Both the position numbers and the translations under genes were made by a program. This document shows positions 26,198-34,785 of a stretch of DNA of 64,000 bases, piece by piece. The stretch is from Myxococcales bacterium (GTDB lineage: Bacteria; Myxococcota_A; Polyangia; Polyangiales; Polyangiaceae), in contig JAEUKE010000270.1 of NCBI GenBank assembly GCA_016794345.1, positions 1 through 64,000 on the forward strand, written 5' to 3'. Every line of letters begins with the position of its first letter. The first letter of the stretch is position 1. The notes under the pieces were generated by a model that ran no database searches, was not told where the DNA came from, and saw only the letters and a program-made list of their open reading frames with translations.

Positions 26198-27003
26198 GTC
26201 CCGTCCCAGGCCCCGAGCCGCTCGCGGGTGACTTCGACCGCCTCGGGGCAAATATCCGAGCCCAAGAAGCGCCGCCCGAGCTTCCGCGCCGCGACCCCGA
26301 CCGAGCCGGAGCCGCAGAACGGATCGACGACGATGTCGCCGGCGTCGGTCGATTGGCGGATGAGCACCTCCGACACCGCCGGCGGCTTTTCGCTCGGGTA
26401 GCCGCCGCGAATGCGAGGCTCGGTGAGGATGTCGGGCACGGAGAGATCGTGGAGCTTGCGCTTGCCCTTCTCGAAGAAGAGCACGAGCTCGTAGCGGGAC
26501 CTGTAGTGGTACCCCATGCCGATCTTGCATTTGTCCCACACGATCGGCTTCCAGAACTTGAAGCCCGCCGCCTCGCCCTCGGGCTTGGCGACGAACATCG
26601 TCTCCTGGTCGCAGAACAGATAGAGGTGGGCGTGTTTCTTCAGCACGCGATACGCCTCCTGGAAGAGCTCCGGGAAGCGCGCGTTGGGGAATATCGTGAA
26701 CCAGTCGTTGCTGGACGACTTGGAGTGTTTGAGCCGCGTCGTCGTGCCGATGGCACGGTGCTTCTCGAGCGACTCGTACGCGGGGTCCGTCACGAGGAGG
26801 TCCACGCTCGCGTCGGGCAACCTGCGCAGGAGCTCCACCGCGTCGCAGAGCTCCACCCGGGCGTCCGAGACCGCGGACGGGTCGATGCCCGAGCTGGGGA
26901 GGAGCGTCTGCTTCACGATGGGCGCGCTCGGGCCGGGAGCCGGAGCGCTCGAGAGGGTAGGGATAGTCGTGATCTCGAAGGAGGTCTGCGAGCGGCTGTC
27001 CAT
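26194..27003 (-). CDS. DNA methyltransferase (beta-class, N6-adenine or N4-cytosine)
   Basis: 269 aa. The catalytic motif IV reads TDPAY (Asp73-Tyr76), a variant of DPPY, and the AdoMet motif I, DPFCGSGS (227-234), follows near the C-terminus. Motif IV before motif I defines the beta class of amino-methyltransferases. The region between holds the variable part, which probably includes target recognition. It methylates adenine N6 or cytosine N4 in a specific DNA site and protects that site from the nuclease encoded by the overlapping downstream gene. The two form a compact type II restriction-modification cassette. No integrase or repeat marks its borders. Confidence 0.88.
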   Translation of the reverse strand: MDSRSQTSFEITTIPTLSSAPAPGPSAPIVKQTLLPSSGIDPSAVSDARVELCDAVELLRRLPDASVDLLVTDPAYESLEKHRAIGTTTRLKHSKSSSNDWFTIFPNARFPELFQEAYRVLKKHAHLYLFCDQETMFVAKPEGEAAGFKFWKPIVWDKCKIGMGYHYRSRYELVLFFEKGKRKLHDLSVPDILTEPRIRGGYPSEKPPAVSEVLIRQSTDAGDIVVDPFCGSGSVGVAARKLGRRFLGSDICPEAVEVTRERLGAWDGT

Positions 27004-27072
27004 CGTCCGACCGTCCTATCAGACGGCAGCGAGGACTGCGCATCCGATGAGGAGGTGGTCGGACATTGTTCG

Positions 27073-27885
27073 TCAGGCAACGGGCAGCGCCGCGCGCATG
27101 TGGAGGATACGGAGGATTCGCTCCGCGCCCAGCCCCAAGAGCGTCTCGGCCAGCGCGGGCGGCCTCTCGACGAAGATCTGCACGCCGCGCTCTCGCCACG
27201 AGCCGCCGTCCGAGATCGTCGCGCGACGGGCGCGCATCGCGCGGAGCAGCGCGCCGGCGTCTTCGGGCGTGGACGCGTAGAACGGATACCCGCCCGGGAA
27301 CTGCGGGTCGAACGTCGCGACCGCGACGACGGCTCCGTCACGATCGACCGCGAGCGATAGGCCTCCTTTCGCGCGCCGGTTGGCGAGCAACCCGAGCTCC
27401 AGATCGAAGGCGCGCTCGACGCCCGACTCTTCGGACGGATCGAGAGCGCGCGCGACCTCTTCGCCCGGCAGGCCGCCGACCCGATCCCACTCGATCCGGA
27501 TCGCCTGGCCCTCGTGCGCGGGCAAGAAGCCGAAGCTCTCGTAGAGCCTCACGGCCGCGGTGTTGTCCGGTTTGACGTTCAAGCACCAGCGCGAGCAGCC
27601 GCTCTCCCGCGCGAGCACGAGGACGCGCTGCAGGAGCGCGCGGCCGACCCCCGCGCGCCGTCGGTCCGGGGCCGTGACGAGGTTGCGGACGTAGCAGAGG
27701 TCCCCGAGGACCTCGTAGTAGGCGTAGCCCGCGGCTGCGGCGCCCTCCTCGGCGAGAAGCGTCGTGGGCCGGAGAACGGCGTCGAACCGTTCGGGACCAG
27801 GGACGGGGTCGCCCGTCGCGAGCTCGGGGAACAACCTGGCGAAGGTCGGGTAGTCGCCCGCTCGCGCGGCACGGATCGTCAACAT
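27073..27885 (-). CDS. GNAT family N-acetyltransferase with C-terminal extension
   Basis: 270 aa from the ATG at 27885, which has a strong AAGGAGG ribosome-binding site. Residues 1-150 form a GNAT domain: MLTIRAARAGDYPTF, YVRNLVTAPDRRRAGVGRAL (acetyl-CoA pyrophosphate loop RRAGVGRAL), LNVKPDNTAAVRLYESFGF. The C-terminal ~120 residues are a second domain, perhaps a degenerate or second GNAT-like half (GLSLAVDRDGAVVAVATFDP). It transfers an acyl group from acyl-CoA to an unknown amine or protein. It is 70 bp upstream of the restriction-modification genes on the same strand. Its open frame extends further upstream but without coding character. Confidence 0.82.
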   Translation of the reverse strand: MLTIRAARAGDYPTFARLFPELATGDPVPGPERFDAVLRPTTLLAEEGAAAAGYAYYEVLGDLCYVRNLVTAPDRRRAGVGRALLQRVLVLARESGCSRWCLNVKPDNTAAVRLYESFGFLPAHEGQAIRIEWDRVGGLPGEEVARALDPSEESGVERAFDLELGLLANRRAKGGLSLAVDRDGAVVAVATFDPQFPGGYPFYASTPEDAGALLRAMRARRATISDGGSWRERGVQIFVERPPALAETLLGLGAERILRILHMRAALPVA

Positions 27886-27972
27886 CGGAGCCTCCTTGGT
27901 ACCTGACCCGACGAGCGCCGCGCGCAACTTTGGACCGGGGACGTGAGAACCGACTAGGATGCGTGGATCAGC

Positions 27973-28524
27973 GTGTCTTTCGACGCGAAGCGCACCCAGG
28001 TCGCTCAAGGCGCCTACGATTTCGCTCGTTACTTCACGAGCTCGTTCGAGGCCGTGCGGTTCGGTCGCGCGGTGCCGCGTCGGGCCGAGCTCGCGGCTCC
28101 CGAAGGGATGAGCACGGGCGGCGGGCGCGCCGCGCGGCAGGCCATCGTGCTGGTGCCCGAGCGGCCCGGCCCTCCCAACCTCACCGTCGGCTGGGTTGAG
28201 GTCTCCGCTCGCCGTGCCCAGCTCCGGACCCACCGCGCGCTCGCGGCCGTGCATCGGGCCCGCTTCAAGGACCGGCTGCTCGACATCGACGAGGAGTCGT
28301 ATCGAGCGTTCCTCGACCAGGCGAGCCAGCTGCTCGCGGCCTGCGGCGTGGGCGTGGGGTTGGACGACGACGCGGCCCCCATCTCCCAGCGTCCGCCCCC
28401 GCAGCCGGCCGCGCCGCGCCAGAGCAGCCACGTCCTCAACTATTTCGCCGTCGGGTTCGTCGCCTTCGTCCTCGGGGCCTTCGCCGGCGGGCTCGCCGTC
28501 TACGCGCGCTTCGTCGGCTTCTGA
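27973..28524 (+). CDS. Hypothetical protein with C-terminal membrane helix
   Basis: 183 aa with a GTG start. The first ~130 residues are soluble, mixed alpha/beta, without a known motif; about residues 85-115 form a basic helix (RTHRALAAVHRARFKDRLLD). A Pro/Gln linker (QRPPPQPAAPRQ) leads to one transmembrane helix at the C-terminus (YFAVGFVAFVLGAFAGGLAV). The topology of a tail-anchored protein places most of the chain in the cytoplasm. It is divergent from the GNAT gene and 60 bp before the Cys-rich lipoprotein gene. Function unknown. Confidence 0.65.
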   Translation: MSFDAKRTQVAQGAYDFARYFTSSFEAVRFGRAVPRRAELAAPEGMSTGGGRAARQAIVLVPERPGPPNLTVGWVEVSARRAQLRTHRALAAVHRARFKDRLLDIDEESYRAFLDQASQLLAACGVGVGLDDDAAPISQRPPPQPAAPRQSSHVLNYFAVGFVAFVLGAFAGGLAVYARFVGF

Positions 28525-28583
28525 TCCCCAAACCGCTGCTCGGACGTAGCGGTCTCTGGCTGGAGCTTGGTAGGCTGCGCTCC

Positions 28584-30680
28584 ATGGCCCTCTCGCGATC
28601 CATGTCGCGCTCTTCCTTGTCTCTCCTGGGTGGAACCGCCCTCGGCCTCCTGTCCGCGTGCTCGCTCGTCAACGCGCCGGACGAGATCGATCCGGGTAGC
28701 GGCGGTGGCGGCACGGGCGGCGCGACGACGACCTCGACCTCGACCGGGACCGGAATGGGCGGCAACGCCGGGTGCGACGGCCCGGAAGACTGCGCGAACC
28801 TGACGAGCGCGTGCGCGATGGGAGCCTGCGAAGGTGGCACGTGTGTGGCGCAGCCCCTCGCCGCCGGCACGATGTGCGGCGCCGCGCCGACCGGCGACTG
28901 CGACGCGGCCGATTCGTGCGACGGAAACGGCAACTGCGTCGACGCCAAGGCCAGCGACGGCACGTTCTGCGATGACTGTCCGGCGGGGCCTGGGAGTTGC
29001 GCGCTCTGCCTTGCCGGGGCCTGCGAGGATTGCACCTCGCGCGCCCAGGTGAAGTCGTTCCGTACGCCGCTCTCGACCGCCGGCTGGACGCTCACCGGCG
29101 ACTGGCGCATCTACAGCGAGACGCCGCCGCCGGCGCTGGGGGTCCCCTTCAGCACGTGCAACGACGGCATCGACAACGACACGGACGGACTGACGGACTA
29201 CCCAGAGGATCCCGGCTGTGCCGACGCAGACGACCCGTCGGAGTTCCAGCCAGCGCAATGCAACAACGGCTCGGACGACGACGGCGACGGGCTCATCGAC
29301 CTGGCCGATCCCGACTGCACCGCCGCGGGCGACGACACCGAGGTCGGGCCCATCCGCTTCGACCACCCCGTCCTCGGCACCGACGGCAACCGCGCGCACC
29401 CCTACGGGAAGGGGACCGAGGCCGAGGTCTCCTCGGCGACGACGCCGCCGACCTTGATCCCCGCGACGCTCGACTTCCTCTCGTGGCACGTCGACGAGGG
29501 CTACAACTACGATCTCAAGGCCGTTCAGGTCTCCCTCGACGGCGTGAACTTCCAGCAGGTCGCCGTGTGCATGGTGAACGTGGACACCCCGGTCTTTTGC
29601 CCGCCCTACTTCGGCAACCGCCCGCCCGGCGCGTGGGACTTCGTCTCGCTTCCCGTGCCGGCGGAGTTCCAGAACCAGGTCGGCTACATCCGCTTCCTCT
29701 ACGACACGACGGACGCGTGCTGCAGCGGGGAGCGCGGCTGGTACATCGACGCGCTGAACTTCGCCCAGGACTGCGCTTGCACGGACGACACCTCGTGCGG
29801 CTACCTCGACGGGACCTGCGCGACGGGCGAGTGCGACACCTTGTCGGGCGAGTGTACGGTCGCGCCTCAGGCGCTCGGCTCGAGCTGCGACCTCGCCGGG
29901 GTCGACGCGGCCTGCTCGGCGAGCGCGTGTGACGCGCACGGCTTCTGCAACCCCGGCATCCTTCCGTTCGAAGGGGACGCCTGCTCGAGCTGCGCCAAGG
30001 GCGATCCGCTCTGCCTCGGCTGCGGCGGCGGTCAGTGCGTGAGCTGCCCGGACATCCAGACCTTCACCCAGCTCGACGACATCCAGTGGACGTTCACGGG
30101 CGACTGGACGCGGTTCAACGGCTGCCTCAGCCCGAACTCGAACGAGACGAACATGTCGCCGTGTTTCCCCGGTGATCCCGACTACGATCTGTTCTCCCCC
30201 GGCTTCGCCCCCGTCCTCGGAAACAACGGCTCGCGCACGGGCGCTTTCCCCTACGTCGCCGGCGCGAGCGAGATCGAGGTTGGCACCTTCCGCACCGGCG
30301 TCACGGTCGTCCCGGCCCAGCTCACGTTCCGATCGTGGCACCAAGATCGCGGCGGCAACGATACCTTCGCGCTCTTCGACAAGAAGACGATCCGCGTCTC
30401 GACGAACGGCGGGTCGACGTTCCAGACCGTCCTCAACTGCGAGGGCAACATGACGGTCCCGTTCTGTCAGCCGTGGACGCCGGAGAACATGAACCGCGCG
30501 CTGGACGACTGGGACGACATCTCGGTCGACATGCCCGCCAACCTGGTCGGGCAAGAGGCGATCTTCGAGTTCACCTACGACACCGTGAACGCGGGCGAGG
30601 GCTGGGAGCGCGGCTGGTACATCGACGACCTCAACATCGCGACGTGCCAGATCACGAACACCTTCCCGAGCAGCCCCTGA
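28584..30680 (+). CDS. Large Cys-rich secreted lipoprotein
   Basis: 698 aa. The lipoprotein signal ends in a lipobox (GLLSAC). After a Gly/Thr linker come short Cys-rich modules (CDGPEDCANLTSACAMGACE) like those of myxobacterial surface proteins. Asp/Asn-rich motifs follow (CNDGIDNDTDGLTDYPEDPGC and DDDGDGLIDLADPDC, both calcium-binding in style), then two copies of a larger beta-rich domain that ends each time in RGWYIDDLN or RGWYIDALN (about residues 150-395 and 490-690), so the protein contains an internal duplication. Likely an exported, calcium-stabilised adhesin or binding protein. No enzymatic motif is seen. Confidence 0.8.
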   Translation: MALSRSMSRSSLSLLGGTALGLLSACSLVNAPDEIDPGSGGGGTGGATTTSTSTGTGMGGNAGCDGPEDCANLTSACAMGACEGGTCVAQPLAAGTMCGAAPTGDCDAADSCDGNGNCVDAKASDGTFCDDCPAGPGSCALCLAGACEDCTSRAQVKSFRTPLSTAGWTLTGDWRIYSETPPPALGVPFSTCNDGIDNDTDGLTDYPEDPGCADADDPSEFQPAQCNNGSDDDGDGLIDLADPDCTAAGDDTEVGPIRFDHPVLGTDGNRAHPYGKGTEAEVSSATTPPTLIPATLDFLSWHVDEGYNYDLKAVQVSLDGVNFQQVAVCMVNVDTPVFCPPYFGNRPPGAWDFVSLPVPAEFQNQVGYIRFLYDTTDACCSGERGWYIDALNFAQDCACTDDTSCGYLDGTCATGECDTLSGECTVAPQALGSSCDLAGVDAACSASACDAHGFCNPGILPFEGDACSSCAKGDPLCLGCGGGQCVSCPDIQTFTQLDDIQWTFTGDWTRFNGCLSPNSNETNMSPCFPGDPDYDLFSPGFAPVLGNNGSRTGAFPYVAGASEIEVGTFRTGVTVVPAQLTFRSWHQDRGGNDTFALFDKKTIRVSTNGGSTFQTVLNCEGNMTVPFCQPWTPENMNRALDDWDDISVDMPANLVGQEAIFEFTYDTVNAGEGWERGWYIDDLNIATCQITNTFPSSP

Positions 30681-30684
30681 GCGC

Positions 30685-32319
30685 TCAGTCGCGCTTGCGG
30701 AGCGCACGCCCGGCCCGCGCCTTGGTGGGCTTGCCGCCCTCGAGCGCGACCACGCCGTTCACGATCACGAGCTTCATGCCTTTCGCGACGGCGTAAGGAC
30801 GCTCAAAGGTCGCGGTGTCCTCGACGTCGTCGGGATCGAAGATCGCGAGGTCGGCGGCGCTTCCGGGCTCGAGCGTGCCTCGCGCCTCGAGACCGAGCGT
30901 CCGGGCGGGGAGGGCGGCCATCTTGCGCACCGCCTCCTCGAGCGACACCAGCTTCCGGTCGCGCACGAGGCGAGCGAGGACGCGTGAGAAGCTCCCGTTG
31001 CCGCGCGGGTGCCGGCCGCCTCCGCCGCCGTCGGTTCCGATCATGACGTGCTCGTCGCGGAAGAGGGCTTCCATCACGGGTTCGTCCATCACGAAATAGG
31101 CCGCCTCGGCGCCGCGGGGGCCGAGCTCCATCAGCACGTCTTCGAAAGGCCGGCGCTCGGCGGTCGCGACCTCGGCCAGCGTCTTCCCGGCGTAGCGGCC
31201 GGTGCCGAACACCGTCGCCTCGGGGCCGTTCCGGGTGGTCACCCGCTCGCGGAGGTAGGCGCGGAGGTCGTCCTTCCTGCGCGCCCGCGCCTCCGCGTAG
31301 TCGTTGGGCGGCTTCGCGAACGGCGGGAACAGGATGCTCACCGTCGTGTAGCTCGCCGTGTACGGGTAGAGGTCCGCCGTGACCGAGAGGCCGGCGGCGC
31401 GCGCCTCGTCCAGCTTCGCGAGGATGCGCTTGGCGCGCGCCTCCCCTTTGCCGAGCACGATCTTCATGTGCGCCACGTGCGCGCGCGCCTTGGCCGTCTT
31501 GCACTGATCGAAGAGCTCCTCGAGCGACGCCTCGATCTTGTCGTCGTCCTCGCTCCGGAGGTGGCTCATCACCACGCCGCCGCGCTCGCCGACGGGGCCG
31601 GCTATCCGGGCGAGCTCGTCGGCGCCGGCCAGGCGTCCCGGCTCGTACTCGAGGCCCGTCGAGAGGCCGAACGCACCCTGCTTCATCGCCTCGTCCACCA
31701 GGCGCGTCATCTTCGCAAGGGCGGCCTCGGAGGGGGACTTCGCCGCGCCGACGCCGGCCGACGTGCGGACGGTGTGATGTCCCACGAGGGTCGCGACGTT
31801 CAAGGCCGGGCGCGACACCTGGACCCTGTCGAGGAAGGCGCCGATGCGCTCGGCGGGGCTGAAGCCGTCCTGGCCGACCACGATCGTCGTCACGCCCTGG
31901 GCGAGGAGCTGCTCGCCGCTGCCGAACGGGTCGGCGTGTGCGTGGGCGTCGATGAAGCCGGGCGCGACGACGAAGCCGCTCGCGTCGATCGTCCGCTCCG
32001 CGACCAGGTCGGGCGCCACCGGGCCGACGTGAACGATGACAGCACCGTCAATGACGACGTCGGCGCGTCTGCGCTTCGGTGAAACGCCGTCGAGCACGTC
32101 ACCGCCGCGGATCCAGAGCGAGACCTTGGCCGCGGAGCGGAACGGTGCCGGTTCCGCGGCCTCGGGGGAGCGCGCGGGCTCGGCGGCGCTCGCCGCCACG
32201 GGTGGGGCGGCCGTGCGCGCCTCGGTGCGGCGGGGAGGCTCCGGCTCGGCGGCGCCGGCGGCGCAGGCGCCAGAGGAGAGCGTGAAGAGGACGAAAAGGA
32301 GCTTCCGGAGGCGCGGCAC
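30685..32319 (-). CDS. N-acyl-D-amino-acid deacylase family amidohydrolase lipoprotein
   Basis: 544 aa. A lipoprotein signal (LFTLSSGAC) and Ala/Pro linker precede an amidohydrolase: beta-sandwich start (LWIRGGDVLDG), metal-binding DAHAH (HxH) around residue 123, GHHTVR, an internal HMK segment, and the late GTDGGGGG Asp motif, ending with SAADLAIFDPDD. The order matches D-aminoacylase/N-acyl-D-glutamate deacylase proteins, which hydrolyse N-acyl-D-amino acids with zinc. A lipid anchor puts it in the periplasm or outer membrane, so it may recycle D-amino acids or peptidoglycan-derived compounds. Exact substrate unknown. It is divergent from thiC. Confidence 0.83.
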   Translation of the reverse strand: MPRLRKLLFVLFTLSSGACAAGAAEPEPPRRTEARTAAPPVAASAAEPARSPEAAEPAPFRSAAKVSLWIRGGDVLDGVSPKRRRADVVIDGAVIVHVGPVAPDLVAERTIDASGFVVAPGFIDAHAHADPFGSGEQLLAQGVTTIVVGQDGFSPAERIGAFLDRVQVSRPALNVATLVGHHTVRTSAGVGAAKSPSEAALAKMTRLVDEAMKQGAFGLSTGLEYEPGRLAGADELARIAGPVGERGGVVMSHLRSEDDDKIEASLEELFDQCKTAKARAHVAHMKIVLGKGEARAKRILAKLDEARAAGLSVTADLYPYTASYTTVSILFPPFAKPPNDYAEARARRKDDLRAYLRERVTTRNGPEATVFGTGRYAGKTLAEVATAERRPFEDVLMELGPRGAEAAYFVMDEPVMEALFRDEHVMIGTDGGGGGRHPRGNGSFSRVLARLVRDRKLVSLEEAVRKMAALPARTLGLEARGTLEPGSAADLAIFDPDDVEDTATFERPYAVAKGMKLVIVNGVVALEGGKPTKARAGRALRKRD

Positions 32320-32363
32320 CGCTCGAGAACCGTAGCACCCGTGGTAAGGTCCGCGCCCACTCG

Positions 32364-32453
32364 CTAGGGGAGCCCCGTCGTGGGGCTGAGAGGTGCGCCG
32401 AAGGGCGCGCGACCCTCAAGCACCTGATCCGGATCATACCGGCGGAGGAAAGC
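32364..32453 (+). promoter_or_regulatory. TPP riboswitch (THI element) upstream of thiC
   Basis: The 5' block GGGGAGCCC with GGGGCTGAGAGG (about 32367-32393), the GACCC(T) segment near 32411, and the 3' block ACCTGATCCGGATCATACCGGCGGAGGAAAG-type core (32422-32452) reproduce the two halves of the thiamine-pyrophosphate aptamer. GGAGG inside the last block is about ten bases before the thiC ATG, so ligand binding can hide the ribosome-binding site. No separate terminator hairpin is evident, which points to translational control. Confidence 0.93.
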
Positions 32454-32457
32454 GGAC

Positions 32458-34149
32458 ATGAGCACAGGCACGACCAGCGGCGGCAAAGGCTCTCTCAACC
32501 TGGTGAAGGACGGCGCGGAGGGCCTCGAGCCCATGACGCCGTTTGCGAGCTCGAGGCGGGTCTTCGTGGAGGAGGGCGACGTGCGCGTCCCCTTCCGCGA
32601 GATCACCCTCGGGGGCAGCGAGCCGCCGTTCCGCGTCTACGAGACGGGCGGCGATCTGGTCCACGCGATGACGCCGGACGACCTCCGCCGCGGCCTCCCC
32701 AAGCTGCGAAAGGCGTGGATCGACCGTCGCGTCGCGCGGGACGGCCACAACAGGACGCAGATGGCCTACGCCCGCGCGGGCGAGATCACCGAGGAGATGC
32801 GCTTCATCGCGCTCCGCGAGAGCGTCTCGCCGGAGCTCGTGCGGAGCGAGGTGGCCGCCGGCCGCGCCATCATCCCGGCCAACATGAGGCACCCCGAGAG
32901 CGAGCCGATGATCATCGGCCGGAGCTTCCTCGTGAAGGTGAACGCCAACATCGGCAACTCCGCCGTGTCGTCCTCCATCGCGGAGGAGGTCGACAAGCTC
33001 CGCTGGTCGGTGAAGTGGGGCGCCGACACGGTGATGGATCTGTCGACGGGCAAGAACATCCACGAGACGCGCGAGTGGATCATCCGCAACTCGCCGGTCC
33101 CGATCGGCACGGTGCCGATCTACCAGGCGCTCGAGAAGGTGAAGGGCAAGCCGGAGGACCTCTCGATCGACGTCTTCCTGGAGACGCTGGTGGAGCAGGC
33201 CGAGCAAGGGGTGGACTACTTCACCATCCACGCCGGCGTGCTCCTCCGGTACGTGCCGCTCACCCGCAACCGCACGACGGGCATCGTGTCGCGAGGCGGC
33301 TCGATCATGGCCAAGTGGTGCCTCCACCACCACAAGGAGAACTTCCTCTACACGGAGTTCGAGCGCATCTGCGAGGTGCTGAAGAAGTACGACGTGTCTT
33401 TCAGTCTGGGAGACGGCCTGCGCCCCGGCTGCATCGCGGACGCAAACGACGCCGCGCAGTTCGCGGAGCTCGAGACGCTCGGGGAGCTAACGGACATCGC
33501 CTGGAAGCATGACGTGCAAGTCATGATCGAGGGCCCCGGGCACGTGCCCATGAACAAGATCAAGGAGAACGTCGACAAGCAGGACAAGCTCTGCAAGTCG
33601 GCGCCCTTCTACACGCTGGGCCCGCTCGTGACCGACATCGCCCCCGGCTACGATCACATCACGAGCGCCATCGGCGCCGCGATGATCGGCTGGTTCGGCA
33701 CGGCGATGCTCTGCTACGTCACGCCCAAGGAGCACCTGGGGCTGCCCAACCGGGAGGACGTGCGCGACGGCGTCATCGCCTACAAGATCGCCGCCCACGC
33801 CGCCGACCTCGCCAAGGGCCACCCGGGCGCGCAGCTGCGCGACGACGCCCTCTCCAAGGCGCGCTTCGAGTTTCGCTGGGAAGACCAGTTCAACCTCTCG
33901 CTCGACCCGGAGAAGGCGCGCGAGTTCCACGACGAGACGCTGCCGGCGCCGGGGGCAAAGAGCGCGCACTTCTGCTCGATGTGTGGACCGCAGTTCTGCT
34001 CCATGAAGATCACGGAGGACGTGCGCCGCTACGCCGACGAAAAGGGTATCGAGGCCGACAGCGCGCTCGCCAGGGGCCTCGAAGAGAAGGCGGCCGCCTT
34101 CCGCGACGGCGGCGGGCAGATCTACCTGTCGGAAGCCGAAGAGGAGTGA
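32458..34149 (+). CDS. thiC: Phosphomethylpyrimidine synthase (HMP-P synthase)
   Basis: 563 aa. ThiC converts aminoimidazole ribotide to hydroxymethylpyrimidine phosphate, the pyrimidine half of thiamine, using radical S-adenosylmethionine chemistry. The radical-SAM cluster ligands are the C-terminal Cys set CSMCGPQFC (Cys506, Cys509, Cys514). Other family blocks visible: RTQMAYARAGEITEEM, IIPANMRHPESEPMIIG, NANIGNSAVSSSI, MDLSTGKNIHETREW, SLGDGLRPGCIADA and EGPGHVPMNKI. Length is normal for bacterial ThiC. A TPP riboswitch directly precedes it. No other thi genes are in the window. Confidence 0.98.
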   Translation: MSTGTTSGGKGSLNLVKDGAEGLEPMTPFASSRRVFVEEGDVRVPFREITLGGSEPPFRVYETGGDLVHAMTPDDLRRGLPKLRKAWIDRRVARDGHNRTQMAYARAGEITEEMRFIALRESVSPELVRSEVAAGRAIIPANMRHPESEPMIIGRSFLVKVNANIGNSAVSSSIAEEVDKLRWSVKWGADTVMDLSTGKNIHETREWIIRNSPVPIGTVPIYQALEKVKGKPEDLSIDVFLETLVEQAEQGVDYFTIHAGVLLRYVPLTRNRTTGIVSRGGSIMAKWCLHHHKENFLYTEFERICEVLKKYDVSFSLGDGLRPGCIADANDAAQFAELETLGELTDIAWKHDVQVMIEGPGHVPMNKIKENVDKQDKLCKSAPFYTLGPLVTDIAPGYDHITSAIGAAMIGWFGTAMLCYVTPKEHLGLPNREDVRDGVIAYKIAAHAADLAKGHPGAQLRDDALSKARFEFRWEDQFNLSLDPEKAREFHDETLPAPGAKSAHFCSMCGPQFCSMKITEDVRRYADEKGIEADSALARGLEEKAAAFRDGGGQIYLSEAEEE

Positions 34150-34156
34150 CCGCGCC

Positions 34157-34747
34157 TCATTGCCCTGGCTCGTTCTTCAGGAGCTCCATGCTGACGACGA
34201 GCTTTCCGTCCTCCTCGATGATCATCTCGACGGGGGGGCCGGGGAGCTCGTTGGCGAAGCACATCGTGCGCTTCTTGTTTCCGTCGACCACCGTGTAGCG
34301 TTTGCACGGGAAGCTGCCGGCCGGCACCTCCGCCACGGCGTCGGCGATCGTGGTCTGCTCCTTCGGGAAGCTCGCGTGCCGGCGCAGCTCCTCCCAGGTC
34401 GCGACCTCTGTCTCGGCTGCTCCGACGGGCTTGCCCGTGTCGTCGAGGACCTCGTCGGCGATTGTGGCGCGCTCGTCGTCAACCGCGAGGAAGCGCATGC
34501 GACGCTGCTGTGGCGGCTTGCCCGGCGCCTCGGTCACGAAGGTGAGCGTGCGGCCGGCCCTGCAGGCGTCGCGGATCTGCGCCGCGGTGTAGGGCGTCGG
34601 CGCTTTGCCCGCGTCGGGGTCGGGCTTGGGCGCGGGGGGCTTCGCGCTGGTGGATGCCGCAACGTGGGGCGTCTCGACGACGGCGGGCCCGGCGGAGCAG
34701 CCGGCGAGGAGCGCGGCGCACGCAATCGTACGAGTGAGCGAATTCAT
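34157..34747 (-). CDS. Small lipoprotein of unknown function
   Basis: 196 aa. Signal peptide with lipobox LLAGC at about residues 13-17, then a Pro/Ala/Lys linker. The mature domain contains two Cys (RDACRAGR and SFPCKRYT) plus MCF near the C-terminus. The sequence RRMRFLAVDDERATIADEV and EMIIEEDGKLVVSMEL suggests a small beta domain. No family recognised. Convergent with thiC, only 7 bp from its stop codon, and divergent from the M23 peptidase gene. Confidence 0.7.
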   Translation of the reverse strand: MNSLTRTIACAALLAGCSAGPAVVETPHVAASTSAKPPAPKPDPDAGKAPTPYTAAQIRDACRAGRTLTFVTEAPGKPPQQRRMRFLAVDDERATIADEVLDDTGKPVGAAETEVATWEELRRHASFPKEQTTIADAVAEVPAGSFPCKRYTVVDGNKKRTMCFANELPGPPVEMIIEEDGKLVVSMELLKNEPGQ

Positions 34748-34785
34748 GCGGACGGCAGCATAGTCGGCGTGATGAAATCGTCGCC

